Source: Chimonanthus salicifolius (taxonomy: Eukaryota; Streptophyta; Magnoliopsida; Laurales; Calycanthaceae). From it: a DNA stretch of 64,000 nt. The translations under genes were made by a program, and so were the position numbers. Shown piece after piece: positions 1 through 12,402 of the stretch (position 1 is the stretch's first letter; each line of letters starts with the position of its first letter). Where the stretch lies: assembly GCA_013350335.1 (NCBI GenBank), contig CM023539.1, forward strand, positions 45,742,631 to 45,806,630, given 5' to 3'. A model generated the notes under the pieces. That model did not search any database. It was not told the origin of the DNA and saw only the letters and a program-made list of their open reading frames with translations.

Positions 1-2212
1 TGCTCCAAAGAGAGCTCATGAAAAATCTCAGAAAAGAAGTGCCCATCTCTTAAAAAGGGAAAGTAGTTCATCCTTTAGGCTTTGTTCAGATGCATGGAAA
101 GTTGTGTCCTTTCCTGAAAAATTATAAGTTTTTGACCAAAAATGGTTAAAAATATTTATTTTATATTAAAGATATTGTTATTTTGAACGAGAGTGCTTTT
201 CTTTTGCACCCAAGCAGAGCCTAAGTCTATTATCGTGTAAAAGATTCCTCATTAAAGTGGCACTAAGATGATCACAAATCATAATGGGTTGTCTCTGCAT
301 TACTCACCTTGCTATAATTCTCTTTAAAATAACCTAATCAAGCCCTCCATTGTCTTGTAGTGGCATCAAGCCAATAAGCCTATCCCATTGGACCATTGGT
401 GTTTAATATTTTGATTAAACTCTGCTCCTAACTCTAAAAGATACTAAACTGTGCACTCTCTCTGTCTCTCTTTTGTTTGTGTTAGGTGTCTGTATTATAT
501 ATTTATATTCTATATGGAGCTCTTCTCCTATACACACTTTTGTGTGTGTAAATGCATTTTTCATTGTTGGTGATATGATTGATGTCAGTGGCCTTTTTTT
601 TTTGCATTGGTTGTTATCCGACTTCAATTCAATGTTATTAAAATCATACAATTCATGATCGTGTCTTATGATTCACTTGACATCACAAGGATCGATGCAT
701 ATTTGCTAAGAAATCTTATGATTCCCATGGAGTATTTTGCATCTATTTGGAATACGAAGCATAGACCATTTTTGGTTTTGACTAGAGTTTGAGTTGTTGA
801 GGGCAGAGGACCTTTGGATTTTGTGGGACTCTTAGCTAGTTGTTGATCTTTTTACAACATTGGTTGTATTAGTTTATTTATATGTTGGAATTTGAATTTC
901 AAGAAAATAGTTATATATCTATATTGTCTCAATATACAAGCATCTTCACTTAATATTGAAAGAGCATTAGGGATGTCCTCATATTATTACTTTTGATTGA
1001 CTGTGAATGTTAGCATACTACCATTTATGATTCATAATTTTCAATTTGCTTGAACCATATAACTAGAACCATATAACTAACCAATTAGAGTTCTCTAATT
1101 GGTTTCAAAACCAACCATGTCAGGAACCAATGTAACAAATGCATTTAGCCATTTACACACCATGAGCATGAACATGAGGTCCTGTTTTCTCCGTCTGTAT
1201 TTTATGCCTTTGACAGACATACACATTGTGTGCATTTCACCAAAATTATAGCATACTATTTGCTTTCTTTATTGTTTGCTTGATTAGTACCACCTCATCT
1301 GCCAAGAATCCTTGAATGTCTTGTTTCAGCTTGTCAATGATCAAAATAGGAACTCAACGTGGGAACCCCCCTTCTCTCTTTTTCTTTTTTGAGATGTCTA
1401 TGATGAACATGCAGCCTCTATGGTTGAAACAATAAACACTTACCATCTGTGGCAGAGGTTCTTGTTTGCTTAAAGTTGACCCTTGTAATCCAACTCCAAT
1501 TGGGTAGTCAGTTGTTTCTCCACCATAAGTTCTTACTCTCATCACTGGCGCTTCATACTTGTGTTATATATTCTTGATATATCCATTATGAATATATCTC
1601 TTCAATGTAAATCAATCTTGACCGTCTTGGACTCTATCATACCTTCTCAGTGACTTTAAATCATATGCAAATCATTCCTGTATGTGAACTTTTTGATGAG
1701 TTGTATCATTAGCAAAATTGTTTCTGTCTAGGCGTATATGACGCAACCAAAATTGCTTCTTAGGAATAAAATAATGAAGACTTAATTTGATGTTTCTCTA
1801 TTGCTCCCTCCCAGGTTTCATTGAATAGCTCTTTAGATTGATGGCTCAGTAATAAAACTTATTATATAATAGTGGCCAATTTTTGCAATCATCTGCATCA
1901 ATTTTTTTTTGATAATCATCTGCCACACTAGCATTATCTTCTCCTTTAAATGTGTTTGGGATCAGTACATGGCAGAATGACATATGGTGAAGTCATGAAT
2001 GATCATGTTCCTCTAAAATAAGCGTACTTCATTTATCTCTGAAACAAGGCTATCTCATTTAATAGTTCACAAAGTTTTTCAATCTGTGCAGTTTTGCAAT
2101 GGATGAATTGAATTTGTAGTACAAGCTCTAAACATATTTTTATTTGTACTGAACCACTTTGTTTTGTCCACTGTTCTGTTACTGAAGAATAGTATTGGTG
2201 ATTTTGTTTCAG
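1..2212. other. 5' flank or long first intron of the VIL1 gene
   Basis: No coding exon is recognised here. The first PHD-encoding exon starts right after a CAG acceptor at 2211-2212 and needs one nucleotide from an upstream exon. Known VIL1 proteins have a very short first exon (about ten residues). No convincing match, with an ATG and a donor in the right phase, was found in these 2.2 kb, so the true start is probably upstream of the window. Apart from a small LINE fragment near 1.5 kb, the rest is AT-rich DNA with nothing recognisable. Confidence 0.5.
1468..1557 (-). mobile_element. LINE reverse-transcriptase fragment
   Basis: Read on the minus strand, about 30 codons give RVRTYGGETTDYPIGVGL followed by QGSTLS. 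This resembles the segment of plant non-LTR RT proteins in which a threonine/glycine-rich stretch leads into the 'HQGS-LSP' motif just before the YADD box. The frame then drifts and no catalytic YADD follows, so it is a dead relic. The assignment rests on one short motif and is moderate. Confidence 0.4.
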
Positions 2213-5015
2213 TTTCTGGCTTACAGAATATTTCTTCCAATGCAGCAAGCACCGGAGATAAAATTGGGCTTGCATATGATATTTCAAAGGGTAAAGAAAT
2301 CAATCAAGAGGATTTCAAGTCCAGCCCAAAAAAGGAACCCATTCACTCATGTTTTGAGAAAGAAAAGAAGCACTCAAGCTTATTAAAGTCTAAAATGTCT
2401 GAGCAGCTTCTCAAAACAAGTATCAGAGGCTGCAAGAACCATGAGGTGAAAAAAAATTCTTCTAGCACCAATAATCAGGTTCCCAGGAAGCAGCAGAGGA
2501 AAGGGGATCATCCTGTTCGTCTTTCATCAGATATAGATTTGTCTCCAGATGTTGGGCGACCTAACTCATGGATATGTAAAAACTCTGCATGTAGAGCCAT
2601 TCTGACCTCGGATGACACGTTCTGTAAGAGGTGCTCATGTTGCATTTGTCACCAATTTGATGACAATAAGGATCCCAGTCTTTGGCTGGTATGCACTTCT
2701 GAAACAGTCGAGCAGGACTCATGTGGGTTATCTTGTCATATTGAGTGTGCACTCCAACGCCAAAAGGTAGGTGTTGTTGATCTTGGGGAATTGATGCAGC
2801 TTGATGGAAGTTACTGTTGTGCTTCTTGTGGTAAGGTCTCAGGGATAATTGGGTAAGTGGCTGTTGATTATGCATGATCAAGACTTAAAAAATGTACCTG
2901 TTCAATTAAGCATGATTTCCTTAGTGTCTAGTCAAAATGCTAGGTTGGCTGTTTGGGCTTCCTGAGGTGGTCTTAGCCTGGGATGATTTTGACCCTTCTC
3001 TGTTTCTGAAATTGTGCATGGATGACCACAACCGCTTTGTATGAATAATATGCTTGGAAAGTATGAGTCAGTCTTGAAACCATAAATGTTTGTCCAAGCC
3101 TACATGATTTTTTCTCATTGTAGATGTTCTCATTTTGTATCTTGACAAAAAGAGGTAATGGCTATAAAAGAGTTGGATCGAGGGCCTCTTTTATCATTGA
3201 AGCAATGACTCTGATCTGCCCTGATCTGTATTATAGCTCCAGTGAGTAAACAACTTTGAATCTAATCCACCTGAACTGGCTGGAATTGGGCCTGTTTGAG
3301 CCTGTAGGGGGTGCCAGTCCAGTTGTTGAGGTTGATGCATTTAACAAGGTGGATGTCATTTTGCATCAACAATTTGCACATTAGACAGCAAGTTTTCTTT
3401 TGGAGTAATTTTATTGGTTTTGGAGTATTTCTTGCAGATGTTGGAAGAAGCAACTGATGGTAGCCAAGGATGCTCGGCGTGTAGACGTTCTCTGCCATCG
3501 CATTTCTTTGAGTTATAGGCTCCTGGATGGGACTTCAAGATTTAAAGAATTGCATGATATTGTTGGAGATGCCAAAGCCAAGCTTGAAACTGAGGTGGGG
3601 CCAGTTAATGGAGTTTCAGCAAAGATGGCAAGGGGAATTGTCAGCAGGTTGTCAGTTGCTGGTGGTGTGCAGAAACTGTGCTCCGTTGCAATTGAGAAGG
3701 CAGATACGTGGCTTGCTGATCCTTCTCATACTAACCCAAATGATAGAGGTGAGCTCAGATAATGAACCTGTTTTACTTAATCAATTCTGAAAAGAAGTTG
3801 AGGGAATAAACATGTTTATTTCTGGTGTGTGCAGAGGATTCACTTCCTGCTGCCTGTAGGATTCAATTTGATGATGTCACATCTTCATCTCTGGTACTTG
3901 TGTTGAAAGAAGCATGTTTTCCATCATCTGATAGTATCAAGGGTTACAAGCTTTGGTATTGTAGTAGCCGAGAAGTGTCGTACCAAAAAGAACCTATTTG
4001 TGTATTTCCAAAAACTCAAAGAAGGATTCTAATTTCGAACCTGCAACCATGCACTGAGTATACTTTTCGAATAATCTCATTCACAGAGACCAGTGACTTG
4101 GGTCACTCAGAAGCTAAGTGTTTCACCGAGAGTGTGGAAATAATACACAAGAATGCTGATTATGAAGACCGTAAGAATGAGAACAATGGTGTGGAGGGTA
4201 GCTCCTCCAGTGCTAAGAGTGAGCCCAGGACTTTGACTGTTGGGTCTGGTTTCAAGGTCAGAGACCTTGGAAAGATCTTGCGTATTGCTTGGGCTCAAGA
4301 GCAAGGTTGCACTGATGGCCTTTGCATTGAAGACGTGGATGATTGCTGTGGTCGAAATGCACCCATCAAAACTGAAACTATTGAAGAAGATCGGCCTCCC
4401 TTACTTCCACGTGGGCTTGATCTAAATGTTACATCTGTGCCAGATCTGAATGCAGAGCTTAATCCACTGGAGTCATCCAGAGATGAAGATATTGGATGCA
4501 GTTCAGAGCGGGTTGTTGAGGCTGAAGATGGTATCAGCTCTCCTCGGGAAACAGAAAAGAATGGTCAAGCAGGATCAGATGGCAGTGGTGATTTTCAGAA
4601 CTGGGAAATCCGGCCGACTAGAGAAGTACCTGCTGTGGAATCCCGGAGAGAGTTGCGTAGGAAACGGGCACCCAGTGTGAATGATGAAGTTTATGATTGT
4701 GACAGCACATTGATTAATGGATCACCATTGCAATTCACAGTTGGGCCTGGTCACATAGATGGAAGCTACGAGTACTGTGTGAAAATCATCCGATGGTTGG
4801 AGTGTGTGGGTCATATAGAGAAGGAATTCAGAATGAAGTTCCTTACATGGTTCAGCTTGAGGTCAACCGAAAAGGAGCGCAAGGTGGTTCATACTTTCAT
4901 TCAAACTCTGATTGATGATCCCAGTAGCTTGGCAGGCCAGCTGGTTGATTCTTTTTTGGATATTGTATCCAGTAAGAGACTGCAAAATGGTTTCTGCAGT
5001 AAGCTGTGGCACTGA
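2213..5015 (+). CDS. VIL1: VIN3-like protein 1 / VRN5-type PHD-FNIII-VID protein (5' incomplete)
   Basis: Three exons are supported: 2213-2852, 3438-3748 and 3835-5015. Acceptors are AG and donors GT, and phases agree (2/2 and 1/1). They encode about 710 residues. In order: a basic linker; a Cys/His-rich PHD-type finger at about 2566-2835 (CKNSACR, CKRCSCCICH, DNKDPSLWLVC, CGLSCHIECAL, CCASCGK); the VEL segment (CWKKQL, AKDARRVDVLCHRI, RGIVSRLSVAG); a fibronectin III domain near 3835-4140 (PCTEYTFRIISFTE); an acidic linker with DLNVTSVPDLNAE; and a C-terminal VID domain (YCVKIIRWLE, FLTWFSLRST, DDPSSLAGQLVD). The GFCSKLWH ending is family-typical. In Arabidopsis, VRN5 and VIN3 associate with PRC2 and promote H3K27me3 silencing, including FLC after cold. 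The wording of the PHD and VEL segments is closer to VRN5/VIL1 than to VIL2. The short first exon with the start codon is not found in the window. Confidence 0.93.
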
Positions 5016-7324
5016 CTTAAGAGGAGTTGGATAATACTTGAAGATAGGTGGTTCAGTTACATTTTCTATGTACAGCATTTATGATAATCTTAGGAAGTGA
5101 TTTATTCAACTCTCCATATTTGATTCATTGGCGCTATTCATCGTCAAAGGTTTTGAGTTGCTGCTGCCATTACAGGTTCTGAAGGCACCTTTCAGGTGGT
5201 GATCAATATCATCTTCTTCCCATCTTCTTCTGACAGCAGCTCTCGGTTGTTTCCACTCATTCTAATGTGGACTGAAATTATTTTAGATCCTGGAGAAATG
5301 TGATCAATTCATTTTTATATTCTGATTCTTATTATTAGACCTATGGTTGGTGGTGATTGATTTATATTTTCCATTTCTCAGTCCGTGAATGAGTGAGTTT
5401 CCATGAACTATATGTTATTTGCTGGGGCGAATTTCTTAGAATTGCACTTTCCTAGAATTTACAAGGTTTTCCAAGGAATACCACATTTGGTGAAATCGGA
5501 ATTCAACAATGCTATTTTTAAAATTTTATAGAATCTCATAGATTAAGTCTTGCTGAAAGTGTTATTTTTGGATTCCAAATGTCGAGTCAAGATTCCATCA
5601 ACTGGTAATTGCAACACCTTCAAAGCATAATGTGAATTAAAGTAACAGAAACTGAAAGAAAATCAACTGAAATGTGTTGAGCCTCTTATGCTAATTTTAA
5701 TGCAAAGGGCTTGAAGTGACAGTGAGGAACTCACTTCAAGAAGTAGGAGACCTAAATTAGATTCTCACTCTACTACAAAGGGTTAGTCTCTGTAGAGTTA
5801 TTGGGTGAGTGTGAGTAGAGAAATTTGTATATGATCTAAAGATTAGTGGAATATTCCAAGAGATCAGGACACTTGGTAAAAAAAAAAAAGGCCTCTTGTG
5901 CTAATTTATGTTGCATCCTTTCATTGATATAAATGCAATTTTTCCCCTCTGTTTTTATTAGCGTGTTTATTTACATGATTGAGTTTTGATTTGTTTGCTC
6001 TTTGTTCCTTCTTTATTGGAGTAGGAAAACCTGCAATCTTCATGTTTTATATGATTTTTCATGAGTTTTGAGACTTTCCGTTTTGAATTAATGGGCTTTG
6101 CATTGATATCCATCATTATTTGAATTTGTATGATTGGATCCTTACATATATCAAAATTAGTGATTCGAAGCTGCTGTTTTTGAAACTTTTTATTAACGGA
6201 GGCCCGATGGATTGGTGATTTAGAATTATAGAAAACATAAGTTTTTTTCAAATAAATCCAAAAGATAAGGCTTTAAAAAAAAACTTAAACCAACGGAGGT
6301 CACTTTGGAAAATCTCACAGTTCATATGGTTTTGCATCTATCCATCGTACAAAAGAGATTTGAAAGGTTATAGTTTTTTTTTCAATATATTGTTTCCTAA
6401 TAAGACTCAAATTTTATAACATTATCCCCTATAAAATTTAAGAAAATACTACACTAATTAATTTTTTTAATATCATATATAGACTTACCAAACTATTTAT
6501 AATATTAAGATTACTAGAATAAAATTAAAAAAATTCAACATTAGAAATTAAGAATCACTACAGTTTTATTGTAGTGTTTTGCACTCACACTAGCCTCTTG
6601 ACTTTTCAATTTTTTACAAGTAATTAATAATATAATATATTGACAATAATTAGACATATTTTCAAATACATTTTTAAAACAGACTTTATAATTACTCATT
6701 AAGTTTAAATTAAAATTTTATTTTACCGATGGGTTTCCCATAAACTGTAAAGCCATTTAACGGTGCTTTTGAGTCAAACTCATCTAAAGATAAAAAATTC
6801 ATATTTATGAATCTGTATTACATTTAATTAATTAAAAAAATTGGATCCGCCGTGTCTGCTGTGCATGTGTGCTCATGCACAAAAGACAAACGACTTGGTG
6901 GTTGGTAGTTTACACGCTCGAGTTTATTCTTTAGAAACGAAACGAAAGGAAAACTGTCCGGAGCTTTTGAGGCTCCATTTAATTTTAATAATATTATTAT
7001 TTTATTTATATTTTAATTTTATAAAATTAAGACCTAAATTTTCAATATATAAGTAATAATTTTCACACCAACCTCTTTGATAGGTGTACATGATAAAAAA
7101 AAGCTCTATTTTGATTGTCTATTATTCTTTTTTAAAATTATATGTTTCACACATAAATTTAAAAAAAGAAAATTATCTATTTTAAAAAAAAAGAAAAATA
7201 GCTTTATCTTTTTAATTAAACTAATTTTATTTAAAGTTTTATATCAATTGTTGTGAGTCAACTCAATTTTAATTTTGAATTTTGAGTAGGCACTGGCCAA
7301 CAGAGCAACCAGTGAACCAGGAAG
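5016..7324. other. 3' UTR of VIL1 and intergenic DNA
   Basis: The first few hundred bases after the VIL1 stop are presumably 3' UTR. The rest, up to the PPR start, is AT-rich with no credible coding frame. It contains one well-bounded SINE (5701-5890). Short open frames around 5967-6251 and 6841-7056 lack family resemblance and are treated as chance. Confidence 0.6.
5701..5890 (+). mobile_element. SINE with 18-bp target-site duplication
   Basis: The unit is bounded by an imperfect direct repeat, GCCTCTTATGCTAATTTT at 5681-5698 and the same with two changes at 5891-5908. It ends in an A-run at about 5879-5889. It contains weak pol III-like boxes (GTGACAGTGAGGAACT near the start, a B-box-like GACCTAAATTAGATTCTC further on). 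The length of about 190 bp, A-tail and long TSD fit a tRNA-derived SINE mobilised by LINE machinery. Confidence 0.7.
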
Positions 7325-8602
7325 ATGAGCTCTCGCCAACGTCTGCTGTCCTGCACCAGGCTCATGCAGTCGCACATCAATGAAGGCTGTCCTGAAAAGG
7401 CCCTTGCCCTCTTCCACCGTATGCTGTCCTCCCCCGATCTCTCTCTCGACCCCTTCGTCTTCCCTCTCGCTCTCAAGTCCTCTACCGCTCTCAACCTCCC
7501 GCGCCTGGCCTCCACCATCCACGCCCATTGCGTCAAGGTCGGCCTCCTCTCCAACCCCTTCATAGCATCCGCTCTCGTCGACATGCATGGCAAATGCATC
7601 TCCCTCACCTCCGCCCGCCACCTTTTCGACGAATGTTCCCAACGAAACGTCGTCGTTTGGAACGCCATGATATCACTCTACTGCCGCTCCCACGACGTCC
7701 CCTCTGCTCTCCAGCTGTTTTACGAAATGGACGTTTCACCCGTTGCCTCGACTTTCAATTCCATCATCGCCGCAATGTCAGAATCTGCTAACGGGTCTCC
7801 TGGGGCGCTTGCATTTTATCGGCGGATGCAGGTTGTTGGTGTGAATCCGAATCTGATCACGCTCCTTGCACTTTTGCCTGCTTGCATTGGTGCGGCGGCT
7901 TTGAATTTGGTTAAGGAAATTCATGGGTTTTCAATAAGGCATTGGATATACCCGAATCCACATCTGAGCAGTGGTCTAGTCGAGTCCTATGGCCGGTGTG
8001 GCTGTTTGAGGGATGCACGTCAGGTGTTCGAAAAAATGAATGATAGAGACGTAGTCACATGGAGCTCGATGGTATCTGCTTGTGCGCTTCATGGAGAGGC
8101 TGAGACAGCACTGTCAGTTTTCAAACAGATGGAATTGGCAAAAGTCCGTCTGGATGGGATTGCATTTCTTGGTGTATTGAAGGCCTGCAGTCATGCAGGT
8201 TTGGCAGATGAAGCCTTGAAGTATTTCAAGCAAATGGGCACGGTGTATGGTGTGGTAGCAAGCCGCGATCACTATTCGTGCTTGGTTGATGTTCTGAGCC
8301 GAGCAGGGAGGTTGTGGGAGGCATATGAGGTTATAAAAGGAATGCCAATGGAAGCAAGTGCGAAAGCATGGGGGGCCCTGTTGGGGGCTTGTTGGAATTA
8401 TGGAGAAGTGGAGCTTGCAGAGATTGCTGGAAGCGTCCTATTTGAGATAGAGCCTGATAATGCTGGCAACTTCGTGTTGTTGTCAAGCATTTATGCGAGT
8501 GCAGGGAAATTTGAGAAGGCAGAGCAGGTTAGGAAGGAAATGGAGAAAAAAGGTGTCAAGAGAATGCCTGGGAGCAGCTGGGTTATTTCTCAGTCCATGT
8601 GA
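7325..8602 (+). CDS. Pentatricopeptide repeat protein, PLS class with E domain (At1g03510-like)
   Basis: Intronless frame of 425 residues. The PPR hallmarks are clear: VVWNAMISLYCR, VVTWSSMVSACALHGEAE, GIAFLGVLKACSHAGLADEA, DHYSCLVDVLSRAGRLWEAY. They are followed by an E/E+ type tail (WGALLGACWNYGEVELAE, EPDNAGNFVLLSSIYA, PGSSWV) and no DYW deaminase domain. Length and motif order match the small PPR protein represented by Arabidopsis At1g03510 (about 430 aa). E-class PPR proteins bind organellar transcripts and usually recruit a separate deaminase for C-to-U editing; the target cannot be read here. The first ~400 bp are strikingly C-rich compared with the 3' half, a 5'-3' GC gradient. No obvious N-terminal transit peptide is visible, so organelle assignment is inference. 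Confidence 0.93.
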   Translation: MSSRQRLLSCTRLMQSHINEGCPEKALALFHRMLSSPDLSLDPFVFPLALKSSTALNLPRLASTIHAHCVKVGLLSNPFIASALVDMHGKCISLTSARHLFDECSQRNVVVWNAMISLYCRSHDVPSALQLFYEMDVSPVASTFNSIIAAMSESANGSPGALAFYRRMQVVGVNPNLITLLALLPACIGAAALNLVKEIHGFSIRHWIYPNPHLSSGLVESYGRCGCLRDARQVFEKMNDRDVVTWSSMVSACALHGEAETALSVFKQMELAKVRLDGIAFLGVLKACSHAGLADEALKYFKQMGTVYGVVASRDHYSCLVDVLSRAGRLWEAYEVIKGMPMEASAKAWGALLGACWNYGEVELAEIAGSVLFEIEPDNAGNFVLLSSIYASAGKFEKAEQVRKEMEKKGVKRMPGSSWVISQSM

Positions 8603-10155
8603 CTGACCGCTGGAGATTTTAAATTTGAATGAGTTTGTGAAGGAACATCCTGTGCTTTGAGGGCCATCCAAACAGCTGGGACCAGGACTTAAAAGTCTCT
8701 CAGTTCTCAGAGAAGAGCCTCTATTTCAGGACTGCTCTTCCATGATCCAAAAGGTTTGAATGAGATCTGACCCGTAGCCCGATTGCAATGATGATCATTC
8801 ACTGCCCGGTATTCTCCAAGCCCATCAAATCATAGGGCTTTATTTGCCGCGTAATGTGTCATAGATGGATACTGTGGTGGCCTTACTCCAATTGCAACTT
8901 TACTAAATTCAGTGTCACCACCATAAGGATTAAGAAAACCAGAGCTTGTAGCACGGGTGGTAAGCCCAGAATTCTTATCTGGGGCATTTTGTGGAATTCC
9001 TAAATTCTCAAAAAGAATCCCATGTTTGTTGGAAGTGGAATTCCTAAATTTCAAGAGAGAGTTAATACCACAGGAATCCTCAAATTCCAGGGTTAGCAAA
9101 ATTTGCTGATTCCAGATTTTGGAGAATATAAATTTCTGATGGAATTTCGACAAGATCATATGTTCAAGTTACATTGCCTTTAAAACAACCATTGGAGTCG
9201 CACGTTTGAGTCTCTTACCATGAAAAGTTGAGTATTCTAATTTCAGTGAAGGCTGAAACCGTTGTTTTGTGTATTATTTTTGTATTACAGTTACGATTTA
9301 GAACAAAGAAATGAGACAAACTGCTCATTTGTTCTTGATTGGACTTTCACTTTTTTCTTTCTTTGTTTCTTTTTCTTTTTGGAAGGATTGATAGGAATTC
9401 ATGTTTAAATTCCTGTTCCACCAATCATGAACTCTTGTGAGAACTTAGAAATTTCACAAAATCATAATTTCCAATCAAGAATTCCAGGCTACAAAACAGG
9501 CCCTTGTCTGTTGTGGATTCGAGTTACCTTACAACCATTCATGTGAATCATCTTGCCTTCATTAAAAAATATTCAACTTTTTCCATTGCAGCAGGGCCTG
9601 AAGCCAGTTGGTCTATGTATTGCAATTATGATATGTGTGAAGTGACAAAAATCCCACATCGGTTACCAATGACTCTATAACACTTGTGACACATTTCTCT
9701 CAATGGATAGTTTTTGAGAGTGAGTTCTATCTCAAGAATGTTATCATGCCATGATTTTCTAACAAACTGAGAAATTAGTTCTCAATGACAATAGAGTTTG
9801 CTCTACCCTTTAAGCATTTTTCAGTGAAATGAGATGCGGAAATGTTTCGATTGGCCATGGGTGTGTGCAAGTAATTGCTTGGATCAGCAACATAATGAAA
9901 ATATTGTAGTTGCTGATGGCGAATAGATAGCAACTTACTGTACTATATGGTTTATGCAAAACGATGGTGATGATGTAGGGAGCTCTATGAAGCAAGGTCA
10001 CTGCATGATGGCCTTGGTTGCAATTTTGTGCAATCATTGACCATCTTTTTTATTTAAGAAATGATCAAAGTGTAATAAGATAACGTACTGTATATTGACC
10101 CTCTATTGAAAAACACTATATTTTAAAATCCACTAATGGATGATATACATGCATG

Positions 10156-10252
10156 ATCTCACTTTATTATAGTCAGATTTCCTGCACCTGATCAATTTTC
10201 TTATTTATCTTACAAGATGATTAGATGCAGGAGATTTGACCATAATAAGGTC
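10156..10252. repeat. Long imperfect hairpin (foldback, pre-miRNA-like geometry)
   Basis: The arm at 10156-10194 is matched by the reverse complement of 10218-10252 over about 37 nt. Differences are mostly transitions, several giving G:U pairs in RNA. The loop is about 23 nt. Arm cores are TTATTATAGTCAGATTTCCT and, on the other side, the inverted GGAGATTTGACCATAATAA. It could be a MITE remnant or a small-RNA precursor; sequence alone does not separate them. Confidence 0.5.
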
Positions 10253-12208
10253 ACGTCCAACATCTTCACCATTCACTGATTTATTTTGAATTTCTAAAAT
10301 AGAAAAATACCTCATTGTGGATTGTGAAAATCTTGACTTATTATATTATGTGTCAATTGGTTGTGGATAATCTCGTAATGGGAACTTCTCAACGAGACTA
10401 GTGTAATAATAATGAAGTAATTTCTGTCGAGTTTTCTTATGTCAAACTCAACCCTGCCCATTTGGGTTGATGAAAAGCATGAGCTTACCTGTTGGAGACC
10501 ATTTATGGATTGGCATGTTTGGATAAAGTGAGTTTAAAGTTATTTTGAGGGCCAATTTCATATTTTTATTGAACAGAGTGTAAACTGTAAACCCATGTTA
10601 AGGCCCAATTCTAATATGGGATAATCTGAAAGTAGCCTCTATATTTTGGCCCAGTTTAAAGAAAGACCTATTATTTTTTCATATTTTGAAATAACTTCAA
10701 AGATCCCTATTCGACTGAGTTAATTGGATATTTATTTTGAACAAATTAAGTTAGTCTTTGGAGGCATAGAAGTTATGTACTTCCAAATTATAGAAAGCAG
10801 AGGAAGTACAAATGGCGCAGGCAAGGGAAAGAATGAAGCTCCTTAAAGACGCAAACTCAAAGGTTACTCGAAGGTTCATTTGGGAGAGTCTGATGGAATA
10901 TTATTAAAGTTGGACCGAACTGCGGTCTAACTCTTATGCATGTGCATCCATAAAATTATAGCTCAAAGCTTGTTTAAATTTTTTGACAACTTTGACTGAG
11001 AAAAGGTGCGGCCGAAAAGGTAAAATTGGGCCACCAAATTATTTAAATAAGTGCATGTGAAGCTGGGACTCGTTTATGGTAATTGTATCTCCAAATAGTG
11101 GATAAGGATGTACCTAAAATAACAAGTATACTTTTGTGGTCATGTCGTTGGTATCAAAGAGTGTCGGTTCATATAAAATTAGATTCAATAATAATAAAAT
11201 TAGATTCAATAATAAGCTTTTCAATAATACTTGTAAACAATAATGTTATATTTATATTGATGCAAAAGAATAGAAATAAAATAAATATATGTTTAAAAAT
11301 ATTTCAAAAAATGTGTAAATTAAAAAACCATCACTTAGAAGTGCACCTTTCACTTAAGGCTCTAGCACCTTAAATCTACCTTGCCCTTGCCCCGTGGCCT
11401 ACCATGGTTCAAACCCATTTATTTATGATGGATTCGGGTTGATCTCCGATTAGATTTGGAGTTGATAATAAGGTCAACTTCTGCATGTCCATCGTTTATG
11501 AACAAAATTTTAAAATATTAAACTTTTTTTTAAAGAGTACCCTTCTGGTGTAAGGATCCCTGTTCCTGAAAAAGTCTACCCTCCTGGTGTTAAGTGCCAA
11601 GTCAAATCTGACTAACTCCATTTGAAAAATTGGGCACTTGACTCATTTTGAATTTGAATTGGGCTAAAGTCAAATTTTGCATAACCTATCTCATTTGAAT
11701 TACCCAAGTTATATTTATATAATATATATTATTTACGGGTAAATCTGGTAAAGATGCCTGAGTTGAATTGCTTGAGTGCTCTAACACGTGGAGCCCATTC
11801 AATATGAAAAAATTATATGGTCATACGGAGTAGGGGTAGAAATCTCGGTATCAACCTAGATATTGTAAATATTGGCTGATGGATATCGTATCGGCCGAGA
11901 TTATCACCCTTGATAATCTCACCCTTGATATCGCATATCATCCGAACTATCTAACTGTTAAAAATGAGATCTATTGAATCATCTTGTCTCTTAATTTTTA
12001 AAAGTTTAAAAATAAACTATTGGATAAAGATTTTTAGCTATCTAGATCAATCCAACAATGAGGATACATCAATTAAAATTATAAAATTTTAGATCTAAGT
12101 TTAGAAAAAAAAATAGATCACTGTAGTGAGATACACTGTAGTCTATCCAAATTTAATTGATCACAAACTGATCCATGTAGATAGGCTCAATAATATATAT
12201 GCACCTAC

Positions 12209-12402
12209 AACGATCCTCCCATAGACATTTTGTGTAATCTAACACGGATTTTACTGTATTGCCCATTTTTTCATTCAAATAAACTCGTCGAACCCTTTAC
12301 TTTAAGTGATTTGAAGGATTCAGCGAGCTGGTTCGAAGGGCAAAATGGACAATTAAGTAAAATCCGTGTCGATTTACGCAAAATACCTGTGGAAGGATCA
12401 CT
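12209..12402. mobile_element. MITE with long terminal inverted repeats (MULE-like family)
   Basis: The left end (ACGATCCTCCCATAGACATT then TTGTGTAA) is the inverted counterpart of the right end (GCAAAATACCTGTGGAAGGA then TC). The inverted match continues inward through ACGGATTTTACT and GCCCATTTT, about 60 bp in all. The same terminal motif (GGCCANCGATCCT... and ...ATTTTGTG) bounds the two elements at 39155-39565 and 42478-42783, which have 9-bp duplications. No clear TSD is seen here, so the exact ends are uncertain by a few bases. Confidence 0.6.

Noticed and set aside
2164..2212. Start codon at 2164 as the beginning of VIL1
   Set aside because: It precedes an AG acceptor whose phase and downstream residues match the family; the 16 residues before it are unlike VIL1 proteins.
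7244..7668. Two minus-strand open frames of over 130 codons overlapping the PPR gene start
   Set aside because: They are shadows of the C-rich 5' half of the PPR coding sequence; the plus-strand frame shows clear PPR and E motifs.
11831..11930. Possible 100-bp hAT MITE (TAGGGGTAGAAATCTCGG end)
   Set aside because: The inverted match is suggestive, but no 8-bp duplication can be found; left as a degraded patch.
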